Of a stretch of DNA of 64,000 nucleotides, positions 33,445 to 43,058 are shown one piece after another (the first letter of the stretch is position 1; each line of letters begins with the position of its first letter). Source of the DNA: Cellulomonas sp. APG4 (lineage in GTDB: Bacteria; Actinomycetota; Actinomycetes; Actinomycetales; Cellulomonadaceae); NCBI RefSeq assembly GCF_009996735.1, contig NZ_JAACYI010000010.1:1-64000 (forward strand). Reading direction: 5' to 3'. The position numbers and the translations under genes were made by a program. The notes under the pieces were generated by a model that was not told where the DNA came from, did not search any database, and worked only from the letters and a program-made list of their open reading frames with translations.

Positions 33445-34676
33445 GCGCGGGCCTCCTTGCCGGACCGGCCGGTCCACTTCGCGATGCCGTGGACGAGGGA
33501 CAGCGACCTCACGAGCGGCGGTGCCGCGATGAGGAGGACGATCGACGCCTGGATGACCAGCACGATGTCGATCGGGGTGTTCGCCGAGGTCTGCATGAGC
33601 GGTGACCCGGCGCGCAGCGCCCCGAAGAGCAGCGCGGCCAGCACGGTGCCGAGCGGCGTCGAGCGGCCCAGCAGCGCCACGGTGATCGCGTCGAACCCGA
33701 TCGAGCCCGCACTGCTGGCCTGGAGCGTCTTGTCGGTCCCCAGGATCTGGGTCGCACCACCGAGGCCCGCGAGGGCCCCGGCCGTGATCATGACCAGGAC
33801 GAACATGAGGTTGACGCGGATGCCCGCGGTGCGCGCGGCCTCCTGGTTGGCGCCCACCGCGCGGAAGCGGAAGCCGAGCACCGAGCGCTCGAGCAGCCAC
33901 CACACGCCCACCGCGGCGAGGAGCGCGACGATGAAGCCCCAGTGCAGGCGGAACGGCGGACCGAGCACCAACGGGAGCTGCGCGTTGGGGCCCACCGGCG
34001 GCGAGATGGGCCGTGAGCCGCCACCGGCGAGGACGCTCGTGGTGAGCAGGTAGGAGACGAGGAAGACGGCGATCGAGTTGAGCATGATCGTGACGATCAC
34101 CTCGTTCGCGCCGGTCCTGGCCTTGAGGAAGCCGGCGATGCCGGCCCAGAGCCCACCGACCACGACGGCGGCGAGGCACGCCAGCACCACGTGCACGACG
34201 ACCGGCGCCTGGAACGTGATCGCGATCCAGGTCGCGGCGGCCCCGCCCATGAGCACCTGGCCCTGCGCACCGATGTTGAACAGGCCCGAGCGGAAGCCGA
34301 TGGCGAGGCCGAGGCCCGCGAGGATCAGCGGCGTCGACGCGAGCATCGTCTCGGTGATCGGGCGGATCCTGCGCAGCCCGTCGGCCTGGTAGTCGAAGAT
34401 CGCGCCGCGGAACAGCGCCGAGTAGGCCGAGTAGATCGCGTCCCATGCCGCGCCGAAGAAGTCCCCGGGGCGCGCGAACAGGTAGGTCGCGGCCTCCTGG
34501 ACCTCCGCGTTCGCGGCGGCGATGAGCACCGACGACGCGACGAGCGCGATGACGATCGCGGACAGGATGATCATCCAGGAGGAGTCGAGCACCTGCTGGA
34601 GGTAGCTGGGTCGCTCGTCCTCGGGAGCCCGCGAGGGCTCGGCCGGCGGCGTGACGACGGTTCCGGTGCTGCTCAC
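33441..34676 (-). CDS. Nucleoside-type ABC transporter permease (first)
   Basis: 411-residue permease of the YufP-like family with about ten hydrophobic segments. The conserved core reads LAGLGLAIGFRSGLFNIGAQG and TAGIRVNLMFVLV. The N-terminus carries a 30-residue polar stretch before the first helix. It overlaps the ATPase gene by 4 nt and the second permease by 4 nt, so the three are translationally coupled. Together they should form the heterodimeric channel of a BMP-type importer. Confidence 0.92.
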   Translation of the reverse strand: MSSTGTVVTPPAEPSRAPEDERPSYLQQVLDSSWMIILSAIVIALVASSVLIAAANAEVQEAATYLFARPGDFFGAAWDAIYSAYSALFRGAIFDYQADGLRRIRPITETMLASTPLILAGLGLAIGFRSGLFNIGAQGQVLMGGAAATWIAITFQAPVVVHVVLACLAAVVVGGLWAGIAGFLKARTGANEVIVTIMLNSIAVFLVSYLLTTSVLAGGGSRPISPPVGPNAQLPLVLGPPFRLHWGFIVALLAAVGVWWLLERSVLGFRFRAVGANQEAARTAGIRVNLMFVLVMITAGALAGLGGATQILGTDKTLQASSAGSIGFDAITVALLGRSTPLGTVLAALLFGALRAGSPLMQTSANTPIDIVLVIQASIVLLIAAPPLVRSLSLVHGIAKWTGRSGKEARA

Positions 34677-36244
34677 TGCTGCTCCTCCAGGTCTGCCGCA
34701 CCGAGCGTGGTGTGGTGCGCGGCGGCGTCCTTGTGCGCGGTCTCCGCGGGGACGCCGGCCATCATGAGCCCGAGCACGTCGCGGTCGGTGCCGCCCGGGA
34801 CCACGCCGATGATGCGGCCGCGGTACATCACGGCGATCCGGTCGGCGAGCGCGAGCACCTCGTCGAGCTCGGTGGACACGATGAGCACCGGGGTGCCCTT
34901 GTCGCGCTCGGCGACGATCCGCTTGTGCACGAACTCGATCGATCCCACGTCGAGGCCGCGCGTGGGCTGTGACGCGACGAGGAGGCGCAGCGGCCGCGAC
35001 ATCTCGCGCGCGAGGACGACCTTCTGCTGGTTGCCGCCCGAGAGCGTGCTGATCGGGTCCTGCACCGAGGTCAGGCGGATGTCGAACTCGCCCACGCGCT
35101 GCTCGGCGTTCGCCGCGACCCTGGACGGGCTCAGCGAGCCGGCACGCGCGTAGGGCGCCTGGTCGTGCAGGTCGAGGATGAGGTTCTCCGCGATCGAGAA
35201 GGTCGAGATCAGGCCGTCGGTGCTGCGGTCCTCGGGCACGAAGCCGACACCCGCACGCAGCACGTCGTCGACCGAGCGGCCCAGCAGCTCGGCGCCGTCG
35301 AGGGTGATCGAGCCGCCGGTCGCGGGCATGAGGCCCAGCAGGGTCTCGGCGAGCTCGGACTGACCGTTGCCCTGGACGCCCGCGAGCGCCACGATCTCGC
35401 CGCGGTGCACCTCGAAGCTGATGTCGTCGACCACGCGCGCGCCGCGCTCGTCGATCACCGTCAGGCCCCGGACCGCGAGGCCCACGTCGGCCGGGCGGGC
35501 GGGCGCCTTGTCGACGCCCAGCACCACCGAGCGCCCCACCATGAGCGAGGCGAGCTCGGCCTCGGAGTCCTTCGGGCTCGCGGTGCCGACCACCTTGCCG
35601 CGCCGGATGACGGTGATCTTGTCCGCGACGGCCTTGACCTCGCGGAGCTTGTGGGTGATGAAGACGATCGAGGTCCCCGCGGCGCGCAGCTGGCGCATGA
35701 TGCCGATGAGCTCGTCGGTCTCCTGCGGCGTCAGCACGGCCGTGGGCTCGTCGAGGATGAGCACCTTGGCGTCGCGCGACAGGGCCTTGATGATCTCGAC
35801 GCGCTGCTGCACGCCCACCGGGAGGTCCTCGACGAGCGCGTCCGGGTCCACGTCGAAGCCGAACCGGTCCGAGATCTCGCGCACCAGGCGCCGGGCCTCG
35901 GCGAGGTCGATGATCCCCGCGCCGCCCTTGGTGGGCTCGTGGCCGAGCACGACGTTCTCGGCCACCGTGAAGACCGGGATGAGCATGAAGTGCTGGTGCA
36001 CCATGCCGATGCCGGCCGCCATCGCGTCGCCCGGCCCCTCGAAGCGCACGGGGGCGTCGTCGACGAGGATCTCGCCGCCGTCCGGGTCGTAGAGCCCGTA
36101 CAGGACGTTCATGAGGGTCGACTTGCCCGCACCGTTCTCACCCAGGAGGGCGTGGATCTCGCCCTGCTCGAAGGTGAGGTCGATGTGGTCGTTGGCCACC
36201 AGCGGACCGAACCGCTTGGTGATCCCTCTCAGTTCCAGCTTCAC
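34673..36244 (-). CDS. ABC transporter ATP-binding protein, double domain (YufO/NupA-like)
   Basis: 523-residue protein with two ABC ATPase domains in tandem. The first has Walker A GENGAGKST, the diverged signature region LPVGVQQRVEI and Walker B LILDEPTAVLTPQE. The second has a diverged Walker A (GVQGNGQSE), signature LSGGNQQKV and LLVASQPTRGLDV in place of a standard Walker B. This asymmetry is normal in the sugar/nucleoside CUT2-like family. It energises the two permeases downstream, with which it overlaps by 4 nt. It is separated from bmpA by a strong hairpin. Confidence 0.94.
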   Translation of the reverse strand: MKLELRGITKRFGPLVANDHIDLTFEQGEIHALLGENGAGKSTLMNVLYGLYDPDGGEILVDDAPVRFEGPGDAMAAGIGMVHQHFMLIPVFTVAENVVLGHEPTKGGAGIIDLAEARRLVREISDRFGFDVDPDALVEDLPVGVQQRVEIIKALSRDAKVLILDEPTAVLTPQETDELIGIMRQLRAAGTSIVFITHKLREVKAVADKITVIRRGKVVGTASPKDSEAELASLMVGRSVVLGVDKAPARPADVGLAVRGLTVIDERGARVVDDISFEVHRGEIVALAGVQGNGQSELAETLLGLMPATGGSITLDGAELLGRSVDDVLRAGVGFVPEDRSTDGLISTFSIAENLILDLHDQAPYARAGSLSPSRVAANAEQRVGEFDIRLTSVQDPISTLSGGNQQKVVLAREMSRPLRLLVASQPTRGLDVGSIEFVHKRIVAERDKGTPVLIVSTELDEVLALADRIAVMYRGRIIGVVPGGTDRDVLGLMMAGVPAETAHKDAAAHHTTLGAADLEEQQ

Positions 36245-36307
36245 GGCGTCGTCGCCTCCACGTGCGGTGCGGCCCGGCGGCGGCCCGGCCGTCGGGGGTC
36301 GTGCAGG

Positions 36308-36348
36308 CCGGTGGCCCGGGTGCGTGGAGCACGCACCCGGGCCACCGG
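36308..36348 (-). terminator. Strong hairpin between bmpA and the ABC ATPase gene
   Basis: A perfect 19-bp inverted repeat with a 3-nt loop (GAG), lying 35 nt after the bmpA stop. As an intercistronic hairpin it would let bmpA transcripts end or be stabilised, so the binding protein is made in excess of the membrane parts. Confidence 0.65.
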
Positions 36349-36382
36349 GGCGGTCATCGGACCGAGGTCCTGCGACCTGCGA

Positions 36383-37504
36383 TCACTCGGTGGGCGTGGC
36401 CGAGGGGGACTCGACCACGAGCTCACCGGAGATGATCTGCTGCTTGAGGTCGTCGACGGCGGCGACGAGCTCCTCGTCCACCTGGCCCTCGAAGTCGTGC
36501 AGCGGGGCGAGGTCCACGCCACCGTTCTCGAGCGTGCCGACGTACGGCGTCGCGTCGAACTCGCCGTTGACGGCGTTCTCGATCGTGTCGAAGACGGCGT
36601 TGCCGATCAGCTTCATGACCGACGTGAGGATCAGGTCCTTGTTCTCCTCGTTGGCCGGCTGGAGGTAGCCGTCGGAGTCGACCCAGATCACCTTGACGCC
36701 CTCGGCCTGCGACGCGGCGTTGAGCGTGCCGGCACCGACGGGGCCCGCGACGGGAAGGATGACGTCCGCACCCGAGGCGATGAACTGCTCGGTGGTGGTG
36801 CGGCCGGCCTCGGTGTCGGAGAAGTTGCCGATCATCGAGCCGTTCTGGGCCTCCTTGTCCCAGCCCAGCACCTGGACGTTCGTGCCGTTGTCCTCGTTGT
36901 AGCGCGCCACGCCGTCGGCGAAGCCGTCCATGAAGATGGTGACCGACGGGAACGGCTGACCGCCGTAGGTCGCGACGGTGCCCGTCTCGGAGACACCTGC
37001 GGCCATGTAGCCGGCGAGGTACGCGGCCTCCTGCGTGTTGAACAGGAGCGGCTTGGCGTTGTCGTACGTCACCGGGTTGAACTCGGTGTCGCTGAACGCG
37101 GAGTCGATGAGCGCGAAGTTGATGTCGGGGTTCGCCTGGGCACCCGCCTCGATGGCGTCCTCGAGCGCGAAGCCGACGCCGATGATGAGGTCGCAGCCCT
37201 CCTGGACCATCGCGTCGACGTTGCTCGCGTACTGGCCCGGGTCGGTCGACTCGGCGTCCTTGGTCTCGATGCCCAGCTCGTCGCCGGCACGCTGCAGACC
37301 CTCGAAGCCCGACTCGTTGAACGACGCGTCGTCCCAGCCGCCCTCGTCCGAGATCATGCAGGCGGTGTAGTCGACCATCTCACCGGTGGACTCGCCACCG
37401 GCCTCGGGCGATTCCTCCGACTCCTCGTCGGGGGCCGCAGCACACGCGGCCAGGGCCAGCGCGGTCGCCGCGGCGAGAGCCGCTGCTCGAGTCACTCTGT
37501 TCAC
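36383..37504 (-). CDS. bmpA: BMP family nucleoside-binding lipoprotein
   Basis: 373-residue substrate-binding lipoprotein. The signal peptide ends in the lipobox LAAC (about residue 21), followed by an acidic linker. The BMP/PnrA features are present: DEGGWDDASFNESGFEG, IIGVGFALEDAI, an ATYGGQPFPSVTIFMDGFADGV segment and VKVIWVDSDGY. The family binds purine and pyrimidine nucleosides. The GTG start at 37504 has AGGAGTG about 6 nt upstream. It is the first gene of a ten-gene minus-strand run: transporter, cdd, deoA, two unknowns, add, glpQ. Confidence 0.93.
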   Translation of the reverse strand: MNRVTRAAALAAATALALAACAAAPDEESEESPEAGGESTGEMVDYTACMISDEGGWDDASFNESGFEGLQRAGDELGIETKDAESTDPGQYASNVDAMVQEGCDLIIGVGFALEDAIEAGAQANPDINFALIDSAFSDTEFNPVTYDNAKPLLFNTQEAAYLAGYMAAGVSETGTVATYGGQPFPSVTIFMDGFADGVARYNEDNGTNVQVLGWDKEAQNGSMIGNFSDTEAGRTTTEQFIASGADVILPVAGPVGAGTLNAASQAEGVKVIWVDSDGYLQPANEENKDLILTSVMKLIGNAVFDTIENAVNGEFDATPYVGTLENGGVDLAPLHDFEGQVDEELVAAVDDLKQQIISGELVVESPSATPTE

Positions 37505-37714
37505 GTCGTCACTCCTGTTGAGTCGTGCGCCGGGTGCCGGCTCGGGGTACGTCGCCGGTGGTCGGCTCGGTGTACCCGCACAGTAATCCCCGTGCGGTGT
37601 CGTCGGTGTTACCCGCGGGTACGTCACGAGCGGTTGTTACGCAACCGGAATCATGCCCGGGCCCCCGCGACGTCATCGGGACCGAGGTCACGGGTGAGAA
37701 GCGTCCACGCGTGG
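37505..37714 (-). promoter_or_regulatory. Upstream region of the nucleoside transport operon
   Basis: 210 nt without a gene. It holds two dyads that could be operators: TACCCGCGGGTA (37610-37621) and CGGTTG-TTACG-CAACCG (37631-37647). The region is noticeably richer in A/T than its surroundings, as expected of a regulated promoter. I could not fix a single -35/-10 pair. Confidence 0.45.
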
Positions 37715-38941
37715 TCAGGCGGGGGCGGCGTGCCCCTCCCGGTCGGCGCTGCCCGCGAGCACCGCCGTCCGCGCCAGGACCCGGGCCCCCACGCCGATCG
37801 CGCGCTCGTCGACGCGGAAGTCACCCTGATGGAGGTCGTACGTGCGACCCCCCGGCCGCCGCGTGCCGAGCCGCGCCATCGCCCCCGGCGCACGGGTGAG
37901 CAGCCACGCGAAGTCCTCGCCGCCCAGCGACTGCTCCGTCAGGGCGACCGCGTCGCCGCCCAGCACGTCGCGCGCGGCCGCGTCGAGCAGGCGCGTCGCG
38001 ACGGCGTCGTTCTCGACGGGAGGGACGCCGCGGTGGTGCTGGACGTCCACCTCGACCCGGTAGGGGGCGACCGCGTGCTCGACCGCCTCGCGCAGCACCT
38101 TGGCAGCCTCTTCCCACGCGCGGGCCTCGAGGCAGCGCAGCGTGCCGCGCACGGCGCCGGTCGCGGGGATCGCGTTGTGCGCCGAGCCCGCCTGGACCTG
38201 CCCCCAGGTCAGGTTGACCCCGGCCCGCGGGTCGAGGCGGCGACCGAGCACCGCCGGCACCTGCGTGATGACCTGGCCGAGCGCGAAGACGACGTCGCCG
38301 GTCAGGTGGGGGCGCGAGGTGTGGCCGCCCTGCGAGGTGACCGCGACCGTGACCGCGTCCGAGGCCGACGTGATGGGGCCGATGCGCGTGCCGACGTGAC
38401 CGACGTCGAGCTTGGGGTCGCAGTGCACCGCGTAGACCTGCGCGACCCCGTCCATGGCCCCCGCGTCCAAGGCGTCGAGGGCGCCCCCGGGCTGGAGCTC
38501 CTCGGCCGCCTGGAACACGAGCCGCACGCCCGTGCGCAGCGCGCCGTCGTCGGCCAGGCGCGCGAGCACCAGTCCCGCACCCAGCACGACGGCGGTGTGG
38601 ACGTCGTGCCCGCACGCGTGGGCCTTGCCCGACGTCGCCTGCCACGGCTCGCCGCACGAGTCGGCGACGGGCAGCGCGTCCAGGTCGGCCCGCAGCGCGA
38701 TCCGCCGGCGTCCGGTCTCGACGGGTCCGGGACCGAGGTCGCACACCAGCCCCGTGCCCGGCAGCGGGTGAGGGCTCAGGCCGGCGGCGCGCAGCCGCTC
38801 CGCCACGAGGTCGGTGGTGCGCCGCTCGGTGCGTCCCACCTCGGGGTGGGCGTGCAGGTCGCGGCGCAGCTCGACGAGCTCAGGGACGAGCTCCTCGACC
38901 AGCTGGTTGATCCGTTCAGGGGTCGCGAGGGGATCGGGCAC
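37715..38941 (-). CDS. M20 family metallopeptidase/amidohydrolase
   Basis: 408-residue M20D-type amidohydrolase, related to hippurate and IAA-amino-acid hydrolases. The metal sites are ALRADLDALPV, HACGHDVHTAVV and FQAAEEL; AHNAIPATGAVRGTLR lies in the dimerisation/lid region and LGGEDFAWL at the end supplies the last histidine/acid region. It is cytosolic. The natural amide substrate is unknown. The GTG start has TAGGCT 6 nt upstream. It is transcribed away from the region upstream of bmpA, so both run on the minus strand but with separate promoters. Confidence 0.92.
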   Translation of the reverse strand: MPDPLATPERINQLVEELVPELVELRRDLHAHPEVGRTERRTTDLVAERLRAAGLSPHPLPGTGLVCDLGPGPVETGRRRIALRADLDALPVADSCGEPWQATSGKAHACGHDVHTAVVLGAGLVLARLADDGALRTGVRLVFQAAEELQPGGALDALDAGAMDGVAQVYAVHCDPKLDVGHVGTRIGPITSASDAVTVAVTSQGGHTSRPHLTGDVVFALGQVITQVPAVLGRRLDPRAGVNLTWGQVQAGSAHNAIPATGAVRGTLRCLEARAWEEAAKVLREAVEHAVAPYRVEVDVQHHRGVPPVENDAVATRLLDAAARDVLGGDAVALTEQSLGGEDFAWLLTRAPGAMARLGTRRPGGRTYDLHQGDFRVDERAIGVGARVLARTAVLAGSADREGHAAPA

Positions 38942-38947
38942 GGGCCG

Positions 38948-38953
38948 AGCCTA
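38948..38953 (-). promoter_or_regulatory. Leaderless -10 (TAGGCT) for the M20 amidohydrolase gene
   Basis: TAGGCT on the minus strand, 6 nt from the GTG at 38941. Confidence 0.5.
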
Positions 38954-39036
38954 GTTGCGGCCGTGCACCCCGGCAGGCGCAGCCTGTCCGACGCCCGGCC
39001 TTGGCACGCGCGAGCGCCCAGGACCGGGTCGGCACG

Positions 39037-40158
39037 TCAGAGCAGGTCGTCCCGCCCCCGCGAACGCAGCGCGTCGACGACCTCCTTGACCTGCTGCGCG
39101 CGGGCGCGCGTCGTCACGAGCAGGGCGTCGGGTGTGTCGACCACCACGACGTCCGGGACGCCGAGCAGCGCCACCGTCCGCTCCCCGGGCACGGCGAGCG
39201 CCCCGTCGGACTCCCGCGCGAGCACGGCGGCCCCGGCGCCGAGCACGCGCACCCCGTCGTCCCCCGGCTCGAGCAGGCGCGCGAGCGCGTCGAAGTCACC
39301 CACGTCGTCCCACGCGAAGTCCCCCGGCACCACGGCGACACCGCCCGACGCCGCGACGGGCTCGGCGATCGCGTGGTCGATCGCGATCCGCGTCAGGCCC
39401 GGCCAGACGCGCGCGAGCACCTCGCCGCGGTGCGGCCCGTCCCATGCGGCGGCGACCTCACGCAGACCGTCGTGCAGCGTCGGCTGCAGCCGCGCCAGGT
39501 GGCCGAGCAGCACGTCCGTGCGGACCACGAACATGCCGGCGTTCCAGCGGTACTCGCCCGTCGCGAGGTACTCGGCGGCCGTGCGCGCGTCGGGCTTCTC
39601 CGTGAATCCCGCGCACCGGTGCGCCGACGGCGCGCCCGCACGGCCGAGGGGCGCACCCGCCCGTACGTACCCGAAGGCCGTCGAGGGGCCGGTCGCCCGG
39701 ATCCCGACCGTGACGACGTCTCCCGCGCGCGCGGCCTCGACGGCCTCGCGCACCGCGCCGGCGAAGCCGTCCCCCGAGATCACGTGGTCGGCCGCGAAGG
39801 ACCCGAGCACGACGTCGCCCTCGCGCTCGGCGAGCACGGCCGCGGCGAGGCCGATCGCCGCCATCGAGTCGCGCGGCGACGGCTCGGCGAGCAGGGCCGC
39901 GGGCGCGACCCCGGGCAGCTGGGCACGCACCGCCGCGACGTGCGGCTCACCGGTGACCACGAGCACGCCGTCGGGCCCCGCGAGCGGGGTGAGCCGGTCG
40001 ACGGTCGCCTGGAGCAGGCTGCGGCCCGTGCCCGTGAGGTCGTGCAGGAACTTGGGTGCACCCGCGCGCGAGAGGGGCCACAGACGGGTGCCGGCACCTC
40101 CGGCCGGCACCACGGCACGGAAACCGGGGATCGGTCGGGGCGGCGCGGAACGGCTCAT
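39037..40158 (-). CDS. manC: Mannose-1-phosphate guanylyltransferase
   Basis: 373-residue GDP-mannose pyrophosphorylase, which makes GDP-mannose for glycolipids and protein mannosylation. The nucleotide-binding start VVPAGGAGTRLWPLSR, the metal and sugar motifs GSFAADHVI, FGYVRAG, FTEKPDARTA and NAGMFVVRTD, and GDFAWDDVGDF are all present. There is no isomerase domain, so it is monofunctional. It would work with the phosphomannomutase activity and the PIG-V-like mannosyltransferase encoded in this window. CAGGAT lies 6 nt before the ATG. Confidence 0.93.
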   Translation of the reverse strand: MSRSAPPRPIPGFRAVVPAGGAGTRLWPLSRAGAPKFLHDLTGTGRSLLQATVDRLTPLAGPDGVLVVTGEPHVAAVRAQLPGVAPAALLAEPSPRDSMAAIGLAAAVLAEREGDVVLGSFAADHVISGDGFAGAVREAVEAARAGDVVTVGIRATGPSTAFGYVRAGAPLGRAGAPSAHRCAGFTEKPDARTAAEYLATGEYRWNAGMFVVRTDVLLGHLARLQPTLHDGLREVAAAWDGPHRGEVLARVWPGLTRIAIDHAIAEPVAASGGVAVVPGDFAWDDVGDFDALARLLEPGDDGVRVLGAGAAVLARESDGALAVPGERTVALLGVPDVVVVDTPDALLVTTRARAQQVKEVVDALRSRGRDDLL

Positions 40159-40199
40159 GCCGCGATCCTGCCAGCCCCTCCCGATGCTCGTGGCGGGCC

Positions 40200-40215
40200 T
40201 GTGGCGTTGGTCACA
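40200..40215. promoter_or_regulatory. CRP/GlxR-like dyad upstream of sdhC
   Basis: TGTGG-CGTTGG-TCACA matches the TGTGA-N6-TCACA consensus at 9 of 10 core positions. It lies 180 nt before the sdhC start. GlxR, the corynebacterial CRP homologue, is known to act on the sdh operon. Confidence 0.4.
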
Positions 40216-40276
40216 AAGGGCCGGTCACGGGGACCCAGGACCCTTGCGCGGACCCGATCACGGCCGGGGCCGCGGC

Positions 40277-40295
40277 TAGAGTCGGACCGTACAGT
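40277..40295 (+). promoter_or_regulatory. Candidate -10 elements for sdhCDAB
   Basis: TAGAGT (40277-40282) and TACAGT (40290-40295) are the two best hexamers in the 238-nt gap before sdhC. Either would give a leader of about 95-115 nt. The GGGAGG ribosome-binding site lies about 10 nt before the GTG at 40397. Confidence 0.35.
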
Positions 40296-40396
40296 GAGAC
40301 AGACCGTGCGACGCGGCCGGTCCCCGGAGCCTGAGCCCGGGACGACCCGCCGGAGGTCGACGGCGGTCGTCGTCGACGTGGCGGGAGGATCACCAA

Positions 40397-40780
40397 GTGT
40401 CCAAGGCACCGGCCGGCACGCTCTACCGCGGCCGCGAGGGGATGTGGTCGTGGGTCGCCCACCGGGTGACCGGCTTCCTCATCTTCTTCTTCCTCCTGGT
40501 CCACGTGCTCGACACGTCCCTCGTGCGGGTCTCCCCGGAGGCGTACAACGCCGTCATCGGCACGTACAAGAACCCGATCATGGGCATCGGTGAGGCGGGG
40601 CTCGTCGCGGCGATCGTGTTCCACGCGTTCAACGGCGTCCGCGTGATGCTCGTCGACTTCTGGTCCCAGGGCCCGCGCTACCAGCGCGTGATGCTGTGGG
40701 TCGTCATCGGCCTCTTCGTCGTGACCATGGCCGGGTTCCTCCCGCGCCACCTCATGAACGTCTTCGGAGGTGGGCACTGA
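40397..40780 (+). CDS. sdhC: Succinate dehydrogenase cytochrome b556 subunit
   Basis: 127-residue membrane anchor with three transmembrane helices. It has the actinobacterial pattern [19 protein letters not shown], whose His and Arg lie near the haem and quinone, and [14 protein letters not shown] in the second half. It transfers electrons from the SdhAB head to menaquinone. The GTG start has a GGGAGG upstream. It is followed by sdhD with a one-base TGATG overlap. Confidence 0.95.
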   Translation: MSKAPAGTLYRGREGMWSWVAHRVTGFLIFFFLLVHVLDTSLVRVSPEAYNAVIGTYKNPIMGIGEAGLVAAIVFHAFNGVRVMLVDFWSQGPRYQRVMLWVVIGLFVVTMAGFLPRHLMNVFGGGH

Positions 40781-41241
40781 TGTCCCAGCTCGCCACGCAG
40801 GCCCCCGCGGTCGCGGCTCCGCGCAGCCCGCGCTCACGCCGCACCACGCGCACGAACTACGAGCTGTACGGCTGGGTGTTCATGCGCGCCTCGGGCGTCG
40901 TCCTGCTCGTGCTGATCTTCGGCCACCTGTTCATGAACCTCATCGACGGCGAGGGCATCAACGCCATCGACTTCGGCTTCGTCGCGGGCAAGTGGGCCTC
41001 GCCGCTGTGGCAGGTCTGGGACCTGCTGATGCTGTGGCTCGCGATGATCCACGGGACCAACGGCGTGCGGACGATCATCAACGACTACGCCGAGCGCACC
41101 GGCACGCGCGTGGTGCTCAAGTCCGCGCTGTACCTCTCCTTCGTCGTGGTCGTGGTGCTCGGCACCCTGGTGATCTTCACCTTCGACCCGTGCCCCGCGG
41201 GTTCCCCCGCCGACCTGCTGCCCTCGTTCTGCGAGGCCTGA
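40780..41241 (+). CDS. sdhD: Succinate dehydrogenase hydrophobic anchor subunit
   Basis: 153-residue membrane anchor with three helices after a 30-residue basic N-terminus. Conserved residues are seen in [21 protein letters not shown] (haem His at the end) and [16 protein letters not shown]. The start is set by overlap with the sdhC stop and by GGAGG about 9 nt upstream. The extended tail after helix 3 ([15 protein letters not shown]) is likely periplasmic. Confidence 0.93.
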   Translation: MSQLATQAPAVAAPRSPRSRRTTRTNYELYGWVFMRASGVVLLVLIFGHLFMNLIDGEGINAIDFGFVAGKWASPLWQVWDLLMLWLAMIHGTNGVRTIINDYAERTGTRVVLKSALYLSFVVVVVLGTLVIFTFDPCPAGSPADLLPSFCEA

Positions 41242-41279
41242 CCACCCCACGCCGCACGACGACAAGGAACGAAGACCTG

Positions 41280-43058
41280 ATGCAGACCCACCAGTACGAC
41301 GTCGTCATCGTCGGCGCGGGTGGCGCAGGCATGCGTGCCGCGCTCGAGTCCTCGACGCGGGCCCGCACCGCGGTGATCAGCAAGCTCTACCCGACGCGGT
41401 CGCACACCGGCGCGGCGCAGGGCGGCATGTGCGCGGCCCTCGCCAACGTCGAGGAGGACAACTGGGAGTGGCACACGTTCGACACCGTCAAGGGCGGTGA
41501 CTACCTGGTCGACCAGGACGCCGCCGAGGTCATGGCCAAGGAGGCCATCGACGCGGTCCTCGACCTCGAGCGCATGGGCCTGCCCTTCAACCGCACCCCC
41601 GAGGGGCGGATCGACCAGCGCCGGTTCGGTGGCCACACGCGCAACCACGGCGAGGCCGCCGTACGCCGCTCGTGCTACGCGGCCGACCGCACGGGCCACA
41701 TGATCCTGCAGACCCTGTACCAGCAGTGCGTCAAGCAGGACGTCGCGTTCTTCAACGAGTTCTACGTGCTCGACGTGCTGCTCACCCACGACCTCGCCGG
41801 CGGCGACGTGCCCGCAGGTGAGGAGGTCAAGGTGAGCGGGGTCGTGGCGTACGAGCTCGCGACCGGCGAGATCCACGTGTTCCGCGCCAAGTCGGTCGTC
41901 TTCGCGACCGGCGGTGCAGGCAAGATCTTCAAGACGACGTCGAACGCGCACACCCTCACCGGTGACGGGATGGCCCTCGCGCTGCGCCGCGGCATCCCGC
42001 TCGAGGACATGGAGTTCTTCCAGTTCCACCCGACAGGTCTCGCCGGCCTGGGGATCCTGCTGTCCGAGGCCGCCCGCGGCGAGGGCGGGATCCTGCGCAA
42101 CAGCGAGGGCGAGCGCTTCATGGAGCGGTACGCGCCCACGATCAAGGACCTCGCTCCACGCGACATGGTCGCGCGGGCCATGGCCAACGAGGTGCGCGAG
42201 GGCCGCGGCTGCGGTCCCGACAAGGACTACGTGCTGCTCGACCTCACGCACCTCGAGCCGGCGCACATCGACGCGAAGCTGCCGGACATCACCGAGTTCG
42301 CGCGCACCTACCTGGGTGTGGAGCCCTACACGGAGCCCGTGCCCGTGTACCCCACCGCGCACTACGCGATGGGTGGGGTGCCCACCACGATCGACGCCGA
42401 GGTGCTGCGCAACGCGACGGACGTCGTCGGCGGGCTCTTCGCGGCGGGCGAGGTCGCCTGCGTGTCGGTGCACGGCGCCAACCGCCTCGGCACCAACTCG
42501 CTGCTCGACATCAACGTCTTCGGCAAGCGTGCGGGCATCGCGGCGGCGGCCTACGCGACCACGGCCGAGTGGGTCGACCTGCCGGAGGAGCCCGAGGCGT
42601 ACGTCGTCGGCGAGATCGAGCGGATGCGCGATCGCGCGGCGGGCGAGCGCGTGGCCGACGTACGGCGCGCGCTGCAGGAGACGATGGACGCGAACGCGCA
42701 GGTGTTCCGCACCGCGACCTCGCTCGAGCAGGCGCGCGCCGACATCGCCGAGCTCAAGAAGCGCTACGCGGCCGTGAGCGTCCAGGACAAGGGCCGGCGC
42801 TTCAACACCGACCTGCTCGAGGCGGTCGAGCTCGGGTTCCTGCTCGACCTCGCCGAGGTCGTGGTCGAGGGCGCTCTCGCGCGCGAGGAGTCGCGGGGCG
42901 GGCACTTCCGTGAGGACTTCCCGACGCGCGACGACGAGAGGTTCCTCCAGCACACCCTGGCGTACGCGCGCCGGGGTGCGGACGGCTCGACGACGATCGA
43001 GCTCGGCACCAAGCCGGTGACCATGACCCGCTACGAGCCCATGGAGCGCAAGTACTGA
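41280..43058 (+). CDS. sdhA: Succinate dehydrogenase flavoprotein subunit
   Basis: 592-residue catalytic subunit carrying covalent FAD. The FAD-binding start [17 protein letters not shown], the flavinylated histidine in [12 protein letters not shown], the active-site region [11 protein letters not shown] and [20 protein letters not shown], the HYAMGGVPT loop and [13 protein letters not shown] are all present. It oxidises succinate to fumarate in the TCA cycle and respiratory chain. It lies 38 nt after sdhD with AAGGAA upstream and overlaps sdhB by one base. Confidence 0.97.
   Translation: MQTHQYDVVIVGAGGAGMRAALESSTRARTAVISKLYPTRSHTGAAQGGMCAALANVEEDNWEWHTFDTVKGGDYLVDQDAAEVMAKEAIDAVLDLERMGLPFNRTPEGRIDQRRFGGHTRNHGEAAVRRSCYAADRTGHMILQTLYQQCVKQDVAFFNEFYVLDVLLTHDLAGGDVPAGEEVKVSGVVAYELATGEIHVFRAKSVVFATGGAGKIFKTTSNAHTLTGDGMALALRRGIPLEDMEFFQFHPTGLAGLGILLSEAARGEGGILRNSEGERFMERYAPTIKDLAPRDMVARAMANEVREGRGCGPDKDYVLLDLTHLEPAHIDAKLPDITEFARTYLGVEPYTEPVPVYPTAHYAMGGVPTTIDAEVLRNATDVVGGLFAAGEVACVSVHGANRLGTNSLLDINVFGKRAGIAAAAYATTAEWVDLPEEPEAYVVGEIERMRDRAAGERVADVRRALQETMDANAQVFRTATSLEQARADIAELKKRYAAVSVQDKGRRFNTDLLEAVELGFLLDLAEVVVEGALAREESRGGHFREDFPTRDDERFLQHTLAYARRGADGSTTIELGTKPVTMTRYEPMERKY

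Noticed and set aside
35165-40279. Very long plus-strand open frame of about 1700 codons
   Set aside because: It is antisense to the ABC ATPase, bmpA, M20 and manC genes and has low-complexity composition. It is a shadow produced by high GC at third positions.
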